A stretch of 64,000 nt of DNA from Corynebacterium bovis DSM 20582 = CIP 54.80 (GCF_030408615.1 NZ_CP047187.1:1240001-1304000), one strand, 5' to 3'. Counted from the first letter of the stretch, positions 17,719 to 27,239 are shown. A program made the numbers and translations. The notes: generated by a model not told the origin, from the sequence alone.

Positions 17719-19055
17719 CCCCGGCGGGCCGGGGCGACCGTGACCGGTCGACCGCCGGTGACGGTGCCGGCGCAGGTGCCGGTACGCCGCGGGAGACCGT
17801 CGTCCTCGACGTCGGTGGACCCGCCCACGGCGGGGCGGTCATCGGCCGGCTCGACGGGCAGGTGGTCTTCGTCGACGGGGCGCTCCCGGACGAGCGGGGG
17901 GTGACGGTCGAGCTCGACCCCGCCAGCAGCTCCCGGAGCCGGCGCCGCTTCCGCACGGGCCACGCGGTCGCCGTCGCGGACCCGTCGCCCGACCGCGTCG
18001 ACCCCGTGTGCCCGGCCGCCCGGGCGGGCGCCGGCTGCTGCGACCTGGACACGGTGACGCCGGCGGGGGCGCTCGCGCTCAAGCGGCGCGTCGTCGTCGA
18101 CCAGATGCGTCGGATCGGGCACGTGGACCTCACGCCGGACGCCGCCACCGGGGGCCTCGTCACGTCCGCCCAGCCGGAGCCGGTCACCGGGTACCGGACC
18201 CGGGTGCGGCTCGGTGTCGACGCCGACGGGCGGCTCGGCGCGCGCCGGCGTGGGGGACACGACCTCGTGCCGGTCGCCGGCGCCCCGTGCGCGCAGTGGA
18301 GCCCGGCCCTCGTCGAGGCCGTCACGGCCTGCGACGCCGCCGGTGCGGACCCGGGGACGGACGTGTGCGTCGCCGTCGGGTCGGACGGGGGCTGGGCCGC
18401 CGTCGAGATCGGCGGACCCCGGTCGCGGACGCGGCGGCGGGTCCTGACCGGGGCCGGCCCCGACGGTGCCGGTGACCCCCGCGGTCTCGTCCGCCACGTC
18501 GTCGACGGCCGCGCGTGGGAGACCCCCGCCGAGGCCTTCTGGCAGGCGCACCGCGCGGCACCGGAGCTGTACACGCGGTGGATCAGGGACCACGTCCCGG
18601 CCGGACCCGGGTGCGGGTGGGACCTCTACGGCGGCGCGGGCGTGTTCGCCGCGACGCTCGCCGGGCTGGTCGACGGCGGGGTCGACTGCGTCGACGTCGC
18701 GACGGGGGCCACGGCCGCCGGACGGGCGACCCTCGGGGACCTCGACGTGCGGTTCGTCGACGGGGCGGTGGACCGACGGATCGACGGTCTGCGCTCCCGG
18801 GGCGGACTGCACGTCGTCTGCCTCGACCCGCCCCGCACCGGTGCCGGCGCGGAGACGGTGCGCCGCGTCGCCGCCGCCCGGCCCCGGCACGTCGTCCACG
18901 TCGCCTGCGACCCGGCGACCGGTGCGCGCGACCTCGCCGCGTGGCGTGAGGAGGGGTACGGGCTGCAGGCCCTGACCGTCGTGGACGCCTTCGGGCTCAC
19001 CCATCACGTGGAGGTCCTCATGCACCTGACGCCCACGTCCGACGCGGGCGAGTGA
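17715..19055 (+). CDS. Class I SAM-dependent RNA methyltransferase, TrmA/RlmD family
   Basis: The 446-residue enzyme should make 5-methyluridine in tRNA or 23S rRNA. It has an N-terminal TRAM-like OB fold (ETVVLDVGGPAHGGAVIGRLDGQVVFVDGALPDE) and a cysteine cluster (VCPAARAGAGCCD) where relatives hold an iron-sulfur cluster. A SAM-binding region (GCGWDLYGGAGVFAATLAG) follows. The catalytic end (VCLDPPRTGAG, then VHVACDPATGARDL) provides the nucleophilic Cys. Spacing in the Cys cluster differs from the usual C-x5-CGGC. It is the last gene of the DUF3710 operon, starting at GTG 17715. Confidence 0.9.
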   Translation: MTPAGRGDRDRSTAGDGAGAGAGTPRETVVLDVGGPAHGGAVIGRLDGQVVFVDGALPDERGVTVELDPASSSRSRRRFRTGHAVAVADPSPDRVDPVCPAARAGAGCCDLDTVTPAGALALKRRVVVDQMRRIGHVDLTPDAATGGLVTSAQPEPVTGYRTRVRLGVDADGRLGARRRGGHDLVPVAGAPCAQWSPALVEAVTACDAAGADPGTDVCVAVGSDGGWAAVEIGGPRSRTRRRVLTGAGPDGAGDPRGLVRHVVDGRAWETPAEAFWQAHRAAPELYTRWIRDHVPAGPGCGWDLYGGAGVFAATLAGLVDGGVDCVDVATGATAAGRATLGDLDVRFVDGAVDRRIDGLRSRGGLHVVCLDPPRTGAGAETVRRVAAARPRHVVHVACDPATGARDLAAWREEGYGLQALTVVDAFGLTHHVEVLMHLTPTSDAGE

Positions 19056-19153
19056 CACGGCGTGCGGTTCGGGCCGCTCCCGGGGCCCCGGCTGCAGACC
19101 TGACCGACGTCCCGTCCGGGGTGAGCGAATACCGTTGGGGTCCCCACGGGCCG

Positions 19154-19159
19154 TAAGAT
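19154..19159 (+). promoter_or_regulatory. Possible -10 box of dxs
   Basis: TAAGAT sits 142 bases before ATG 19302 in the 246-base gap between the RNA methyltransferase and dxs. No good -35 is present. Confidence 0.35.
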
Positions 19160-19301
19160 GGCGGGAATGACGGGCCCGGCCCCGGTCACGGCCCCCACGC
19201 GGCGAGCCGGACCGCGGCAGGGCCGGTGGCGCCCGGGTCGCAGTCGCGGGCTCCACCGCCGACGACGACAGACGACACGGGACGGAGACGTAAGAGCGCG
19301 A

Positions 19302-21218
19302 ATGTCCATCCTCGAGACGATTTCCACACCGGCGGACCTGCGGGCGCTCCCGCAGGAGGACCTGGAGACCCTGGCGGGGGAGATCAGGTCCTTCCTCATC
19401 GAGAAGGTCTCCGCGACCGGCGGCCACCTGGGCCCGAATCTCGGTGTCGTCGAACTCACCATCGCGCTCCACCGGGTGTTCGACAGCCCCCGGGACCCGG
19501 TGATCTTCGACACCGGTCACCAGGCGTACGTCCACAAGATCCTCACCGGCCGCCGCGACCTCTTCGACACCCTCCGTCAGAAGGACGGCCTCAGCGGCTA
19601 CCCCTGCCGCGCGGAGAGCCCGCACGACTGGACGGAGTCCTCCCACGCCTCGGCGTCGCTCTCCTACGCGGACGGCCTGGCGAAGGCCTTCGAACTCACG
19701 GGCCAGTCGGACCGGCACGTCGCGGCCGTCGTCGGGGACGGCGCCCTCACCGGCGGCATGACGTGGGAGGCGCTGAACAACATCGCGATGGGCAAGCGTC
19801 GCCCGATCACCGTCGTCGTCAACGACAACGGCCGGTCGTACTCGCCGACGATCGGCGGCTTCGCGGAGACCCTCGCGTCGCTCCGGCTCCAGCCGGCGTA
19901 CGACAAGGTCATGGAGTCCGGGAAGAACTCCCTCGGCCGCATGGGGTGGGTCGGTGACCGCGCCTTCCAGGTCATCCACGGCCTCAAGGAGGGCGTGAAG
20001 CACGCCGTCATCCCGCACGAGATGTTCTCCAACCTGGGCCTGAAGTACATCGGCCCCGTCGACGGCCACGACCTGCGCTCGGTCGAGAACGCCCTGCGGT
20101 ACGCGAAGGACTACAACGGCCCGGTCATCGTCCACACCGTGACGAAGAAGGGCCACGGGTTCGCCCCGGCGGAGAACGACGAGGCCGACCAGATGCACTC
20201 GACGGGTGTCATCGACCCGGTGACCGGCGAGCCGAAGAAGGCCTCCGGCCCGGGGTGGACCGGGGTGTTCTCCCGGGAGCTCATCGCCGCGGCCGATGAG
20301 CGGGAGGACATCGTCGCCATCACGGCGGCGATGGCCGGGCCGACGGGCCTCGCGGAGTTCGCCCGCCACCACCCGGAGCGGACCTTCGACGTGGGCATCG
20401 CCGAGCAGCACGCGGTGACCTCCGCCGCCGGTCTCGCCCTCGGGGGCATGCACCCGGTCGTCGCCGTGTACTCGACGTTCCTCAACCGTGCCTTCGACCA
20501 GCTGCTCATGGACGTCGGCCTGCTGCACCTGCCGGTGACGCTCGTGCTCGACCGGGCCGGTGTCACCGGTAGCGACGGCGCGTCGCACAACGGGGTGTGG
20601 GACCTGTCGGTGTGCGGCATCGTCCCGGGGATCCACGTCGCCGCGCCGCGTGACGGTCGGCGGCTGCGGGAGGCCCTCGGCCGGTGCCTCGCCATCTCCG
20701 ACGGCCCCAGCGTCGTGCGGTTCCCGAAGGGCTCGGTGCCGGGCGACGTCGAGGCGGTGCGCTCGCTCGAGGGTGCGGACGTGCTGTTCGAGACGACGGA
20801 CACCCCGGCGGCCGGCGCGTCCGGGCACCGGGTGCTCATCGTCAGTGTCGGGGCGCTCTCCGGGTCCGCGCTCGCGGCCGCGCGGGCGCTCGAGGCGGAG
20901 GGGCACGTCGTCACCGTCGTCGACCCGACGTGGGTCCTGCCCGTGCCGGAGACCGTCGTCGACCTCGCCCGGGAGGCGGACCTCGTCGTCACCCTCGAGG
21001 ACAACGGGGTCCACGGCGGGGCGGGGTCCGCGGTCCAGCAGGCGCTCAACGAGGCCGAGGTCGACACGCCGGTGCGTCACGTGGCGGTCCCGCAGGAGTA
21101 CCTCGACCACGGCAGCCGCACCGAGGTGCTCGTCGAGCTCGGGATGGACGGCGACGGCGTGGAGAAGCGGGTCCTGGACTGGACCCGGAACCTGTGGGGG
21201 ACCCCGGAGGCGGACTGA
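19302..21218 (+). CDS. dxs: 1-deoxy-D-xylulose-5-phosphate synthase
   Basis: Dxs condenses pyruvate and glyceraldehyde 3-phosphate with thiamine diphosphate and starts the MEP isoprenoid pathway, which feeds quinones and the decaprenyl carriers used by AftC-type enzymes. The 638-residue protein has [31 protein letters not shown] and the ThDP/Mg motif [16 protein letters not shown]...[10 protein letters not shown]. The transketolase pyrimidine domain ([17 protein letters not shown]) and a C-terminal domain ([15 protein letters not shown]) follow. ATG 19302 is preceded by GGAGACGTAAGAG. The frame is open upstream, but no conserved residues are there. Confidence 0.96.
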   Translation: MSILETISTPADLRALPQEDLETLAGEIRSFLIEKVSATGGHLGPNLGVVELTIALHRVFDSPRDPVIFDTGHQAYVHKILTGRRDLFDTLRQKDGLSGYPCRAESPHDWTESSHASASLSYADGLAKAFELTGQSDRHVAAVVGDGALTGGMTWEALNNIAMGKRRPITVVVNDNGRSYSPTIGGFAETLASLRLQPAYDKVMESGKNSLGRMGWVGDRAFQVIHGLKEGVKHAVIPHEMFSNLGLKYIGPVDGHDLRSVENALRYAKDYNGPVIVHTVTKKGHGFAPAENDEADQMHSTGVIDPVTGEPKKASGPGWTGVFSRELIAAADEREDIVAITAAMAGPTGLAEFARHHPERTFDVGIAEQHAVTSAAGLALGGMHPVVAVYSTFLNRAFDQLLMDVGLLHLPVTLVLDRAGVTGSDGASHNGVWDLSVCGIVPGIHVAAPRDGRRLREALGRCLAISDGPSVVRFPKGSVPGDVEAVRSLEGADVLFETTDTPAAGASGHRVLIVSVGALSGSALAAARALEAEGHVVTVVDPTWVLPVPETVVDLAREADLVVTLEDNGVHGGAGSAVQQALNEAEVDTPVRHVAVPQEYLDHGSRTEVLVELGMDGDGVEKRVLDWTRNLWGTPEAD

Positions 21219-21281
21219 CGTCGTCGACGGCCCCGGGGGACGGCCGTCAGACCCGCGGCGGCGACGGTGCCCGGTCGGGGC

Positions 21282-22610
21282 TCAGTCGAGCCCGGCCCCC
21301 GGGTCGCCGCCGACCGCGTCCGCGACCGTCGCGACGAAGCCCGGGGCCAACAGCCCGCACTGCCAGGGCCGGAGCCCCCGCTGGTCGAGGACCGAGGTGA
21401 CGAAGTCCTCCAGCACCCCGACCGGGTCGGGGTCGACGTCCGGGTCCCGAAGCCGGGCGTCCCGGAGGAGGACCTCCCGCGCGCCCGTGGCGCACGTCCA
21501 CGCCGCCGACCGGAGCGTCTTCATGACGATGAGGGTGTCCACCCCGATGCCCAGGTCACCGGCGACGTCCTCCGCGCACGCGCGGAAGCCGTCGCTGATC
21601 TCGGCGGCGAGCGGGTACTCCTCCCGCCACGTGCGGTGGTCGGGGACCGCGGTGCCGCGGCTCCGGAACGGGACGGGAAGGAACGCGGGGTCCTCGCCGA
21701 GCGCGTCGTCGACGGCGCGGTGCAGCGCCTCCTCGAGGGACGTGCCGAACACCGTGAGCTTCCGGTCCGGCCGGCCGCGGCCACGTCCGGGCCTGGCGAG
21801 GACCGCGGCCAGGGTCTCGCGCGCCCTCGCCGGGTGGGAGGCGACGGCGATGATGTCCGATGTCGCCAGGACCGTGGCCGGCGGGCGGTCCGCGCCGACG
21901 GCGGCGACGGTGCGGACGTACCACAGCCGTTGCACGAGGGCGAGGCTCCGGGGGGAGGTCAACGCCCCGACGCCCTTGAGCTCACGCCAGCCGGGGACCG
22001 CGACGGGGTGGGCGGCCGTGGCGAGGACGGCGGAGCACTCCTGCCGGTACCACGCGGCGCGACCGGCCTCGTCGAGCCTCCGCCGGGCCTCGTCGTGGAG
22101 GTCGAGGAGGAGTTCGACGTCGAGGACCGCGTAGGTGAGGAGGTCGGTGCCGAGGGGTCGCCGTGACCAGTCGTCCCGGCCGTGGTCCTTGGCGACGGTG
22201 ACGCCGAGCATCTCCTCGAGCATGCCCGCGAGACCGACCTGGCCGAGTCCGAGCAGCTTCCCGGCGATCTGGGTGTCGTGGAGTTCCGCCGGGCGCCAGC
22301 CGAGGGAGACCAGGCAGGGCAGGTCGGTGTGCGCGGCGTGGAGGACCCACGGCAGCCCGTTCATCACCGTCGCGAGTCCGCGGGTCTCCCGGGGGACGGT
22401 CTCCGGGTCGATGAGCACGGTGCCGGAGCCGGCGCGCCGGAGCTGGATGAGGAACGCCCTGTCGTCGAGCCGGTAGCTCGACGCCCGTTCCGTGTCGACG
22501 GCCACCGGGCCGTGGCCCCGGGCGAGGATCCCGGCGACCTCGGCGACGGACGCGGGCGTGTCCCGGAGGGGCGGCAGCCCGTCCGCGGGGGCGGTGATGC
22601 GCGTGACCAC
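21282..22610 (-). CDS. RNase D-like 3'-5' exonuclease with HRDC domain
   Basis: The 442-residue protein has a DEDDy exonuclease fold: VAVDTERASSY (Exo I, Asp39 and Glu41), LHAAHTDLPCL (Exo II) and TYAVLDVELLLDLHDE (Exo III with Tyr and Asp). A C-terminal HRDC-like helical part (LVQRLWYVRTVAA...PPATVLATSDIIAVASHPA) follows. RNase D trims tRNA 3' ends in other bacteria; the substrate here is inferred. GTG 22610 lies 15 bases after the DUF3000 stop, so it is probably read with DUF3000 from the promoter at 23284. It is convergent with dxs. Confidence 0.9.
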   Translation of the reverse strand: MVTRITAPADGLPPLRDTPASVAEVAGILARGHGPVAVDTERASSYRLDDRAFLIQLRRAGSGTVLIDPETVPRETRGLATVMNGLPWVLHAAHTDLPCLVSLGWRPAELHDTQIAGKLLGLGQVGLAGMLEEMLGVTVAKDHGRDDWSRRPLGTDLLTYAVLDVELLLDLHDEARRRLDEAGRAAWYRQECSAVLATAAHPVAVPGWRELKGVGALTSPRSLALVQRLWYVRTVAAVGADRPPATVLATSDIIAVASHPARARETLAAVLARPGRGRGRPDRKLTVFGTSLEEALHRAVDDALGEDPAFLPVPFRSRGTAVPDHRTWREEYPLAAEISDGFRACAEDVAGDLGIGVDTLIVMKTLRSAAWTCATGAREVLLRDARLRDPDVDPDPVGVLEDFVTSVLDQRGLRPWQCGLLAPGFVATVADAVGGDPGAGLD

Positions 22611-22625
22611 GGGCGGTGCGACGTT

Positions 22626-23276
22626 TCAGTTCCGGCCGAGGACGGCCACGCCCTCGGGCGGGAGTCCGGCGACGTTGGCCAGCACCTCGGAGAAGGCGCG
22701 GACGTGGGCGCTGAGGTCCGGCTGGCCGGCGGTCCACGAGGCCCGCATCTCCAGCTGGTGGGCGCGGGGCGGGCCGCCGATGGAGCCGTACCGGACCGAC
22801 GCGGTCGAGGTGACGGTGCCGCCGAGGTCCGTGACGTCGGCGTCGCCGGCGGCGAGGCCCTCGGTGAGCCAGTCCCACGCGACGTCGGGGAGCAGGGGGT
22901 CGGAGGCCACCGCGTCGTCCATGTCGGCCTGCACGTACGCGACGAGGCGCATCGCGCCGCCGCTGTGCTCCTCGGTCCGCGGGTCGTGGAGGAGGATGAG
23001 CCGGCCGAAGGCGTCGCCGTCGGTGGGGGCCGGGACGGCGCGGCCCGGCGTGACGGCGGTCGGCCGGGCGGCCTGCTCGGCGGCGGCGAGGAGCTCGTCC
23101 TCGGAGAGCCCGCGGTCGACCTCGAGGCCGACGGCGTGGCTGAGCGGGGCCAGTTTCCGCGGGGGACGGATCTCCGTGACGGTGATTCCGCTGCGGACCG
23201 GCGCCTCGTGCATGGAGCGCACAGCCAGGCGGAAGTTCTCGGGGATCGTCTCGGGGATCTCGGTCTCTGCTCTCAC
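22626..23276 (-). CDS. DUF3000 domain-containing protein
   Basis: The 216-residue soluble protein matches the actinobacterial DUF3000 family: PENFRLAVRSMHEAPVRSGITVTEIRPPRKLAPLSHAVGLEV, then GRLILLHDP and the C-terminal SVRYGSIGGPPRAHQLEMRASWT...SEVLANVAGLPPEGV. No function is known. GTG 23276 is 7 bases downstream of TACATT, so a leaderless start is predicted. It is divergent from hemE and followed by the RNase D-like gene. Confidence 0.87.
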   Translation of the reverse strand: MRAETEIPETIPENFRLAVRSMHEAPVRSGITVTEIRPPRKLAPLSHAVGLEVDRGLSEDELLAAAEQAARPTAVTPGRAVPAPTDGDAFGRLILLHDPRTEEHSGGAMRLVAYVQADMDDAVASDPLLPDVAWDWLTEGLAAGDADVTDLGGTVTSTASVRYGSIGGPPRAHQLEMRASWTAGQPDLSAHVRAFSEVLANVAGLPPEGVAVLGRN

Positions 23277-23283
23277 GGGGGTC

Positions 23284-23289
23284 AATGTA
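23284..23289 (-). promoter_or_regulatory. -10 box of the DUF3000 gene, leaderless type
   Basis: TACATT on the reverse strand ends 7 bases before GTG 23276. The hemE promoter is only about 70 bases away on the other strand. Confidence 0.5.
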
Positions 23290-23357
23290 ACGGGGGTGCC
23301 GCCGGCCCCCGGGGAGGCGCGCCGAGTCGGCGTTTCGGCGTCCACCGGTGGCGCTGG

Positions 23358-23363
23358 CATAAT
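23358..23363 (+). promoter_or_regulatory. -10 box of hemE, leaderless type
   Basis: CATAAT ends 7 bases before ATG 23371. There is no ribosome binding site between, so the hemE transcript probably starts at the ATG. Confidence 0.5.
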
Positions 23364-23370
23364 CGGCCCC

Positions 23371-24582
23371 ATGACCGACACGCCTGCCGACCCGTCGACG
23401 CCCACGTCAGATGCCCTCCACCAGCGGCCCGGGGCCGCCGGGACGGGGCCGGTACCGGGCTCGGCCCCCGCGTCGGACGCCGCGGCGCCGCAGCCGTCGC
23501 CGCGTCGGCGGGCGGCGCACGACGCGCCCTTCCTCGCCGCCGCCCGCGGCGACCGCCCGTCCCGTCGTCCGGTGTGGATGATGCGCCAGGCCGGCCGGTC
23601 GTTGCCGGAGTACCGGGAGATCCGGCGGGGGACGGGGATGCTGGAGGCCTGTTTCACCCCGGAGATCCTCGCGGAGGTCACGATGCAGCCGGTGCGGCGG
23701 CACGACGCCGACGCCGCGATCCTGTTCTCGGACATCGTCGTCCCGCTCAAGGCGGCGGGGGTCGACGTCGACATCGTGGCGGGCCGCGGTCCCGTCGTCG
23801 AGCACCCGGTGCTCACGGCCGCGGATGTGGCCGCCCTGCCGACGGTGACGGAGGACCAGCTGGCACCGGTCGTCGAGGGGATCGGCGGGGTCCTCGGGGA
23901 GCTCCGTCCGGACCAGGTGCTCATCGGCTTCGCCGGCGCCCCGTTCACCCTCGCGTCGTACCTCATCGAGGGAGGGCCGTCGCGGAACCACGAGCGGACG
24001 AAGGCGCTGGCCTACAGCGACCCGGACCTGTGGCACGCGCTCATGGCCGCGCTGACCCCGACCGTCATCCGTTTCCTCACCGTCCAGGCGGAGGCGGGGG
24101 TGGACGCTGTGCAGCTGTTCGACTCGTGGGTCGGGCACCTCAGCGTCCGGGACTACGACCGGCTCGTCGCCCCGTACACCCGCCGGATCTTCGAGGCCGT
24201 GCGGCCGTACGGCATCCCCACGATCCACTTCGGCGTCGGCACCGGCGAGCTGCTGGGGACGATGGCGGCGACCGGGCCGGACGTCATGGGCGTGGACTGG
24301 CGGGTGCCGCTCGACACCGCCGCCGGGCGTGTGGCGGAGGCGGTCCGGTCCGGCGACCCCTCCCGGCAGGTGCCGGCTCTCCAGGGCAATCTTGATCCGG
24401 CGGTGCTCTTCGCGGGGGACGACGCCGTCCGCCGCCATGTCGACCGGATCTGCGCGGAGGCGGACCACGCGGTGGAGCGCGGGGACGCCCGGGGCCACAT
24501 CTTCAACCTCGGCCACGGGGTCCTGCCGGACACCGACCCGGACGTCATCACCCGCGTCTTCGAGCGCGTGCACGCGCGCTGA
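23371..24582 (+). CDS. hemE: Uroporphyrinogen decarboxylase
   Basis: HemE decarboxylates uroporphyrinogen III to coproporphyrinogen III, the branch point before the Gram-positive heme route. The 403-residue protein has the family signature RRPVWMMRQAGRSLPEYREIR (catalytic Arg), the conserved Asp in FSDIVVPLKAAGVDVDIV, GFAGAPFTLASYLIEGG and VQLFDSWVGHLS. Near the C-terminus are GNLDPAVL and HIFNLGHGVLPDTDPD. A proline/alanine-rich extension of about 50 residues precedes the core; the frame is open far upstream, but the leaderless promoter places the start at ATG 23371. hemY follows after 120 bases. Confidence 0.95.
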   Translation: MTDTPADPSTPTSDALHQRPGAAGTGPVPGSAPASDAAAPQPSPRRRAAHDAPFLAAARGDRPSRRPVWMMRQAGRSLPEYREIRRGTGMLEACFTPEILAEVTMQPVRRHDADAAILFSDIVVPLKAAGVDVDIVAGRGPVVEHPVLTAADVAALPTVTEDQLAPVVEGIGGVLGELRPDQVLIGFAGAPFTLASYLIEGGPSRNHERTKALAYSDPDLWHALMAALTPTVIRFLTVQAEAGVDAVQLFDSWVGHLSVRDYDRLVAPYTRRIFEAVRPYGIPTIHFGVGTGELLGTMAATGPDVMGVDWRVPLDTAAGRVAEAVRSGDPSRQVPALQGNLDPAVLFAGDDAVRRHVDRICAEADHAVERGDARGHIFNLGHGVLPDTDPDVITRVFERVHAR

Positions 24583-24702
24583 CCGGCCGGACCCGGCCCG
24601 GCGGCCGGGAGTGGCCGCCGGGCGTCCCCCGCACGGCGCCGGGCCGGCCGTGAGAGACTGGTGCGGGAGACCTGAACAAGACCGGCCCCGTGGGGCAAGG
24701 AC

Positions 24703-26172
24703 ATGAAAGGACCCGGTGACGTGGGCGCATCGAGGGCAGAGGACATGAGCGGCGTCGGCGGCGGGGCCGTCGGGGGGCGGGGAGGCCGTCGACCGGTCGT
24801 CGCCGTCATCGGCGGCGGGGTGTCCGGTCTCGCCGCGGCGTGGGAGCTGCGGCGCCGGACGGGCTCCGGGACGCGGATCCTCCTGCTCGAGGCGTACGGC
24901 CGCCTCGGCGGGAAGCTGAAGACCGTCGACTTCGACGGGGGCCCGGTGGACATGGGGGCGGAGGCGTTCCTCGCGCGACGGGAGGACTTCACCCGTCTCA
25001 TCGACGACCTCGGGCTGTCCGGTGACCTCGTGTCCCCGTCGGGTGCCCGCAGCGCGTTCTTCGTCGACGGTGAGCTCACCGACATCCCCTCGGCGACGGT
25101 CATGGGTGTCCCCGCCGAGGGGGCCGCGGTCGCCGGGGTCGTGTCCGCGGAGGCGTGCCGTGCGGTCGACGCCGAGCGGGACGCGGAGCCCCTGCCGTGG
25201 GTGCCCGGTGACGACGTCAACGTGGGTCAGCTCGTCGGGGCCCGCTTCGGGCGGGAGGTCGTCGACCGGCTGGTCTCGCCGTTGCTCGGCGGCGTGTACT
25301 CCTGTGACGCGGACGACCTGGGGTTGCGGGCGACCGTGCCGCAGCTGGCGGAGGCGCTCGACGGGCTCGCGACGGCGGGGCGTCCCGTCTCGCTGGGCGC
25401 GGCGGTCCGCGAGGTGCTCGACGCCCGTCCGGCGCCCGCGGCCGGGGAGACCCGGCCCCCGGCGTTCGGTGCGTTGCGGGGCGGCTACCGGTCCCTGGTC
25501 CGCGCCCTCGCCGCGGGGGCGGACGCGGAGATCAAGCTCAACACCGCGGTCGAGTCGATCGGCCGCTACCGGGGCGGGTTCTACCTCGAGCCGGTCGGTG
25601 AGGTCGACGCGGTCGTCGTCGCGACCCCGGCCCCGACGGCCGCGGTCCTGCTCGCGGACACGGTGCCCGACGCCGCGGAGATCCTCTCGGCGGTGGACCT
25701 GGCGAGTTCCGCCGTCGTCGGGATGAGGTTCGACGACGCGTTCCTGCCGGACCGTTCCGGGGTGCTCATCGGGACGTCGGGGCCGACCGCGGCGAAGGCG
25801 TTCACCTTCTCCTCCCGGAAGTGGCCGCACCTCGGGGAGCGGGGCGGGGACCTCGTCCGCGCGAGCTTCGGCAGCTTCGGGGACGACAGCCTCGTCGAGG
25901 CCCCGGACGACGACCTGCTGGGCTACGCCCTCCGTGACCTGCGGACGGTCCTGGGACCGTGTCCCGACCCGGCCGAGATCTTCGTCCAGCGGTGGTGGGG
26001 TGGGCTTCCCCGCTACGGGGTCGGCCACGCCGAGCTGACGGGCATCGCCCGCGCCGCCGTCGACGCGGTGCCGGGGATCGCGCTCGCGGGCTCGTTCCTC
26101 GACGGGGTCGGGGTCCCGGCGTGCGCCGTCTCGGGCCGGGAGGCCGCGCGGAGCATCGCCGCGGAGTTGTGA
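24703..26172 (+). CDS. hemY: Coproporphyrinogen III / protoporphyrinogen oxidase HemY (HemG)
   Basis: This FAD enzyme oxidises coproporphyrinogen III to coproporphyrin III in the actinobacterial route. It has the dinucleotide-binding motif VAVIGGGVSGLAAAWELRRR, GRLGGKLKTVDFDGGPVDMGAEAFLARR, VSPLLGGVYSCDADDLGLRATVP and the C-terminal GIALAGSFLDGVGVPACAVSGREAA. The length of 489 residues is a little above average because of Gly-rich stretches at the N-terminus. ATG 24703 is used; GTG 24721 behind AAAGGA and ATG 24745 are realistic alternatives. It lies between hemE and hemQ, its functional partners. Confidence 0.93.
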   Translation: MKGPGDVGASRAEDMSGVGGGAVGGRGGRRPVVAVIGGGVSGLAAAWELRRRTGSGTRILLLEAYGRLGGKLKTVDFDGGPVDMGAEAFLARREDFTRLIDDLGLSGDLVSPSGARSAFFVDGELTDIPSATVMGVPAEGAAVAGVVSAEACRAVDAERDAEPLPWVPGDDVNVGQLVGARFGREVVDRLVSPLLGGVYSCDADDLGLRATVPQLAEALDGLATAGRPVSLGAAVREVLDARPAPAAGETRPPAFGALRGGYRSLVRALAAGADAEIKLNTAVESIGRYRGGFYLEPVGEVDAVVVATPAPTAAVLLADTVPDAAEILSAVDLASSAVVGMRFDDAFLPDRSGVLIGTSGPTAAKAFTFSSRKWPHLGERGGDLVRASFGSFGDDSLVEAPDDDLLGYALRDLRTVLGPCPDPAEIFVQRWWGGLPRYGVGHAELTGIARAAVDAVPGIALAGSFLDGVGVPACAVSGREAARSIAAEL

Positions 26173-26178
26173 CGGTCC

Positions 26179-26195
26179 CCACCACGCCCTGGTGG
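26179..26195. terminator. Small hairpin after hemY
   Basis: CCACCA and TGGTGG flank a 5-base loop just after the hemY stop, without a T run. It may slow or end transcription before hemQ. Confidence 0.3.
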
Positions 26196-26438
26196 ATCAT
26201 CCGACGTGACCCCGCCGCGCGGGGGCGGGGGTGCGGACCTGTGACGCACCCCACGTCACCCCGCTGACCCTGCGCCCGCGGACCGACGTAAGTTTGAGGG
26301 GAAGACGGTCCGCCGCGGAAGTGGCGGCGTCGGCACCCGAGACCCGGCACCCGGGCGGGGCCGAGGGCCGCGCGCACGACCGTCCCCGCACCCACCCCAT
26401 CCCGCCGGACACCCGGCGTACCCGAAGGAGACCCCGCG

Positions 26439-27140
26439 ATGGCGAAGCTGGACTTTACGAGCCTCAACGAGAAACTGCAGTACACGATGTGGTCCGTGTT
26501 CTCGGTGCGTCACGGTGAGCTCCCGGAGGACCGGGCGGCCGTCGCCGCGGACCTCGAGGCGTTCATCCGCTCCTACGACGACGAGGAACTCACCATCCGC
26601 GGCGTCTACGACATCACCGGCCAGCGCGCCGAGGCCGACCTCATGATCTGGTGGCACGCCGAGAAGTTCGAGGACCTCCAGTCCGCCTACAAGCGCTTCC
26701 TCCGGGAGACGACGATCGGCCAGCTCTGCGACCCGGTGTGGTCCAACGCCGCGCTCCACCGGCCGGCCGAGTTCAACAAGTCCCACCTGCCGTCGTTCAT
26801 CATGGGTGAGGACCCGGGCGACTGGATCTCCGTCTACCCGTTCGTCCGCTCCTACGACTGGTACCTGCTCCCGGACGACGAGCGCCGGAAGATCCTCGCC
26901 GAGCACGGCATGGCCGCCCGGGGCTACGACGAGGTGCGGGCGAACACCGTCCCCGCCTTCGCCCTCGGTGACTACGAGTGGATCCTCGCCTTCGAGTCGC
27001 CGACGCTCGACCGCATCGTGGACCTCATGTACACCATGCGGTACACCGAGGCCCGCCGGCACGTCCGCGAGGAGATCCCGTTCTTCACCGGGCGCCGGGT
27101 CAACGACGACATCGCGGGGTTCGTCGCCTCCCTGCCGTGA
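26439..27140 (+). CDS. hemQ: Coproheme decarboxylase HemQ (ChdC)
   Basis: HemQ uses hydrogen peroxide to turn iron-coproporphyrin III into heme b, the last step of the coproporphyrin-dependent pathway. The 233-residue chlorite-dismutase-fold protein has Tyr133 in [12 protein letters not shown], His116 in NKSHLPSF and His156 in [10 protein letters not shown]. With an offset of two, these match the catalytic Tyr135, distal His118 and proximal His158 of the C. diphtheriae enzyme. AAGGAG sits 11 bases before ATG 26439. The missing ferrochelatase gene is not in this window. Confidence 0.95.
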   Translation: MAKLDFTSLNEKLQYTMWSVFSVRHGELPEDRAAVAADLEAFIRSYDDEELTIRGVYDITGQRAEADLMIWWHAEKFEDLQSAYKRFLRETTIGQLCDPVWSNAALHRPAEFNKSHLPSFIMGEDPGDWISVYPFVRSYDWYLLPDDERRKILAEHGMAARGYDEVRANTVPAFALGDYEWILAFESPTLDRIVDLMYTMRYTEARRHVREEIPFFTGRRVNDDIAGFVASLP

Positions 27141-27239
27141 CGCGGTCGTGAGCGGCGCCGGGGGGGGCTGCGGCGCCGGTCCGCGGGGGGGCTGCGGTGC
27201 CGGGGGTGGGGGCATGCGGCGCTGCTCCGCGGGGGCGGG
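27141..27239 (+). other. G-run-rich spacer between convergent hemQ and msrB
   Basis: Runs of eight, seven, five, five and five G occur at 27160, 27185, 27202, 27208 and 27231 on the plus strand, in two related units of G7-8 followed by CTGCGG. The spacer could form a G-quadruplex or stalled structure that ends transcription from either side. There is no gene. Confidence 0.4.

Noticed and set aside
17595-21110. Very long open frames on the strand opposite to real genes, for example 1171 codons opposite the RNA methyltransferase and dxs
   Set aside because: Strong third-position GC bias removes stop codons from opposite frames. The products are Arg/Gly/Pro/Asp-rich without motifs, have no ribosome binding sites and lie fully over conserved genes.
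23407-26028. Frame of 873 codons opposite hemE and hemY
   Set aside because: A shadow of two well-supported heme genes, with no motif of its own.
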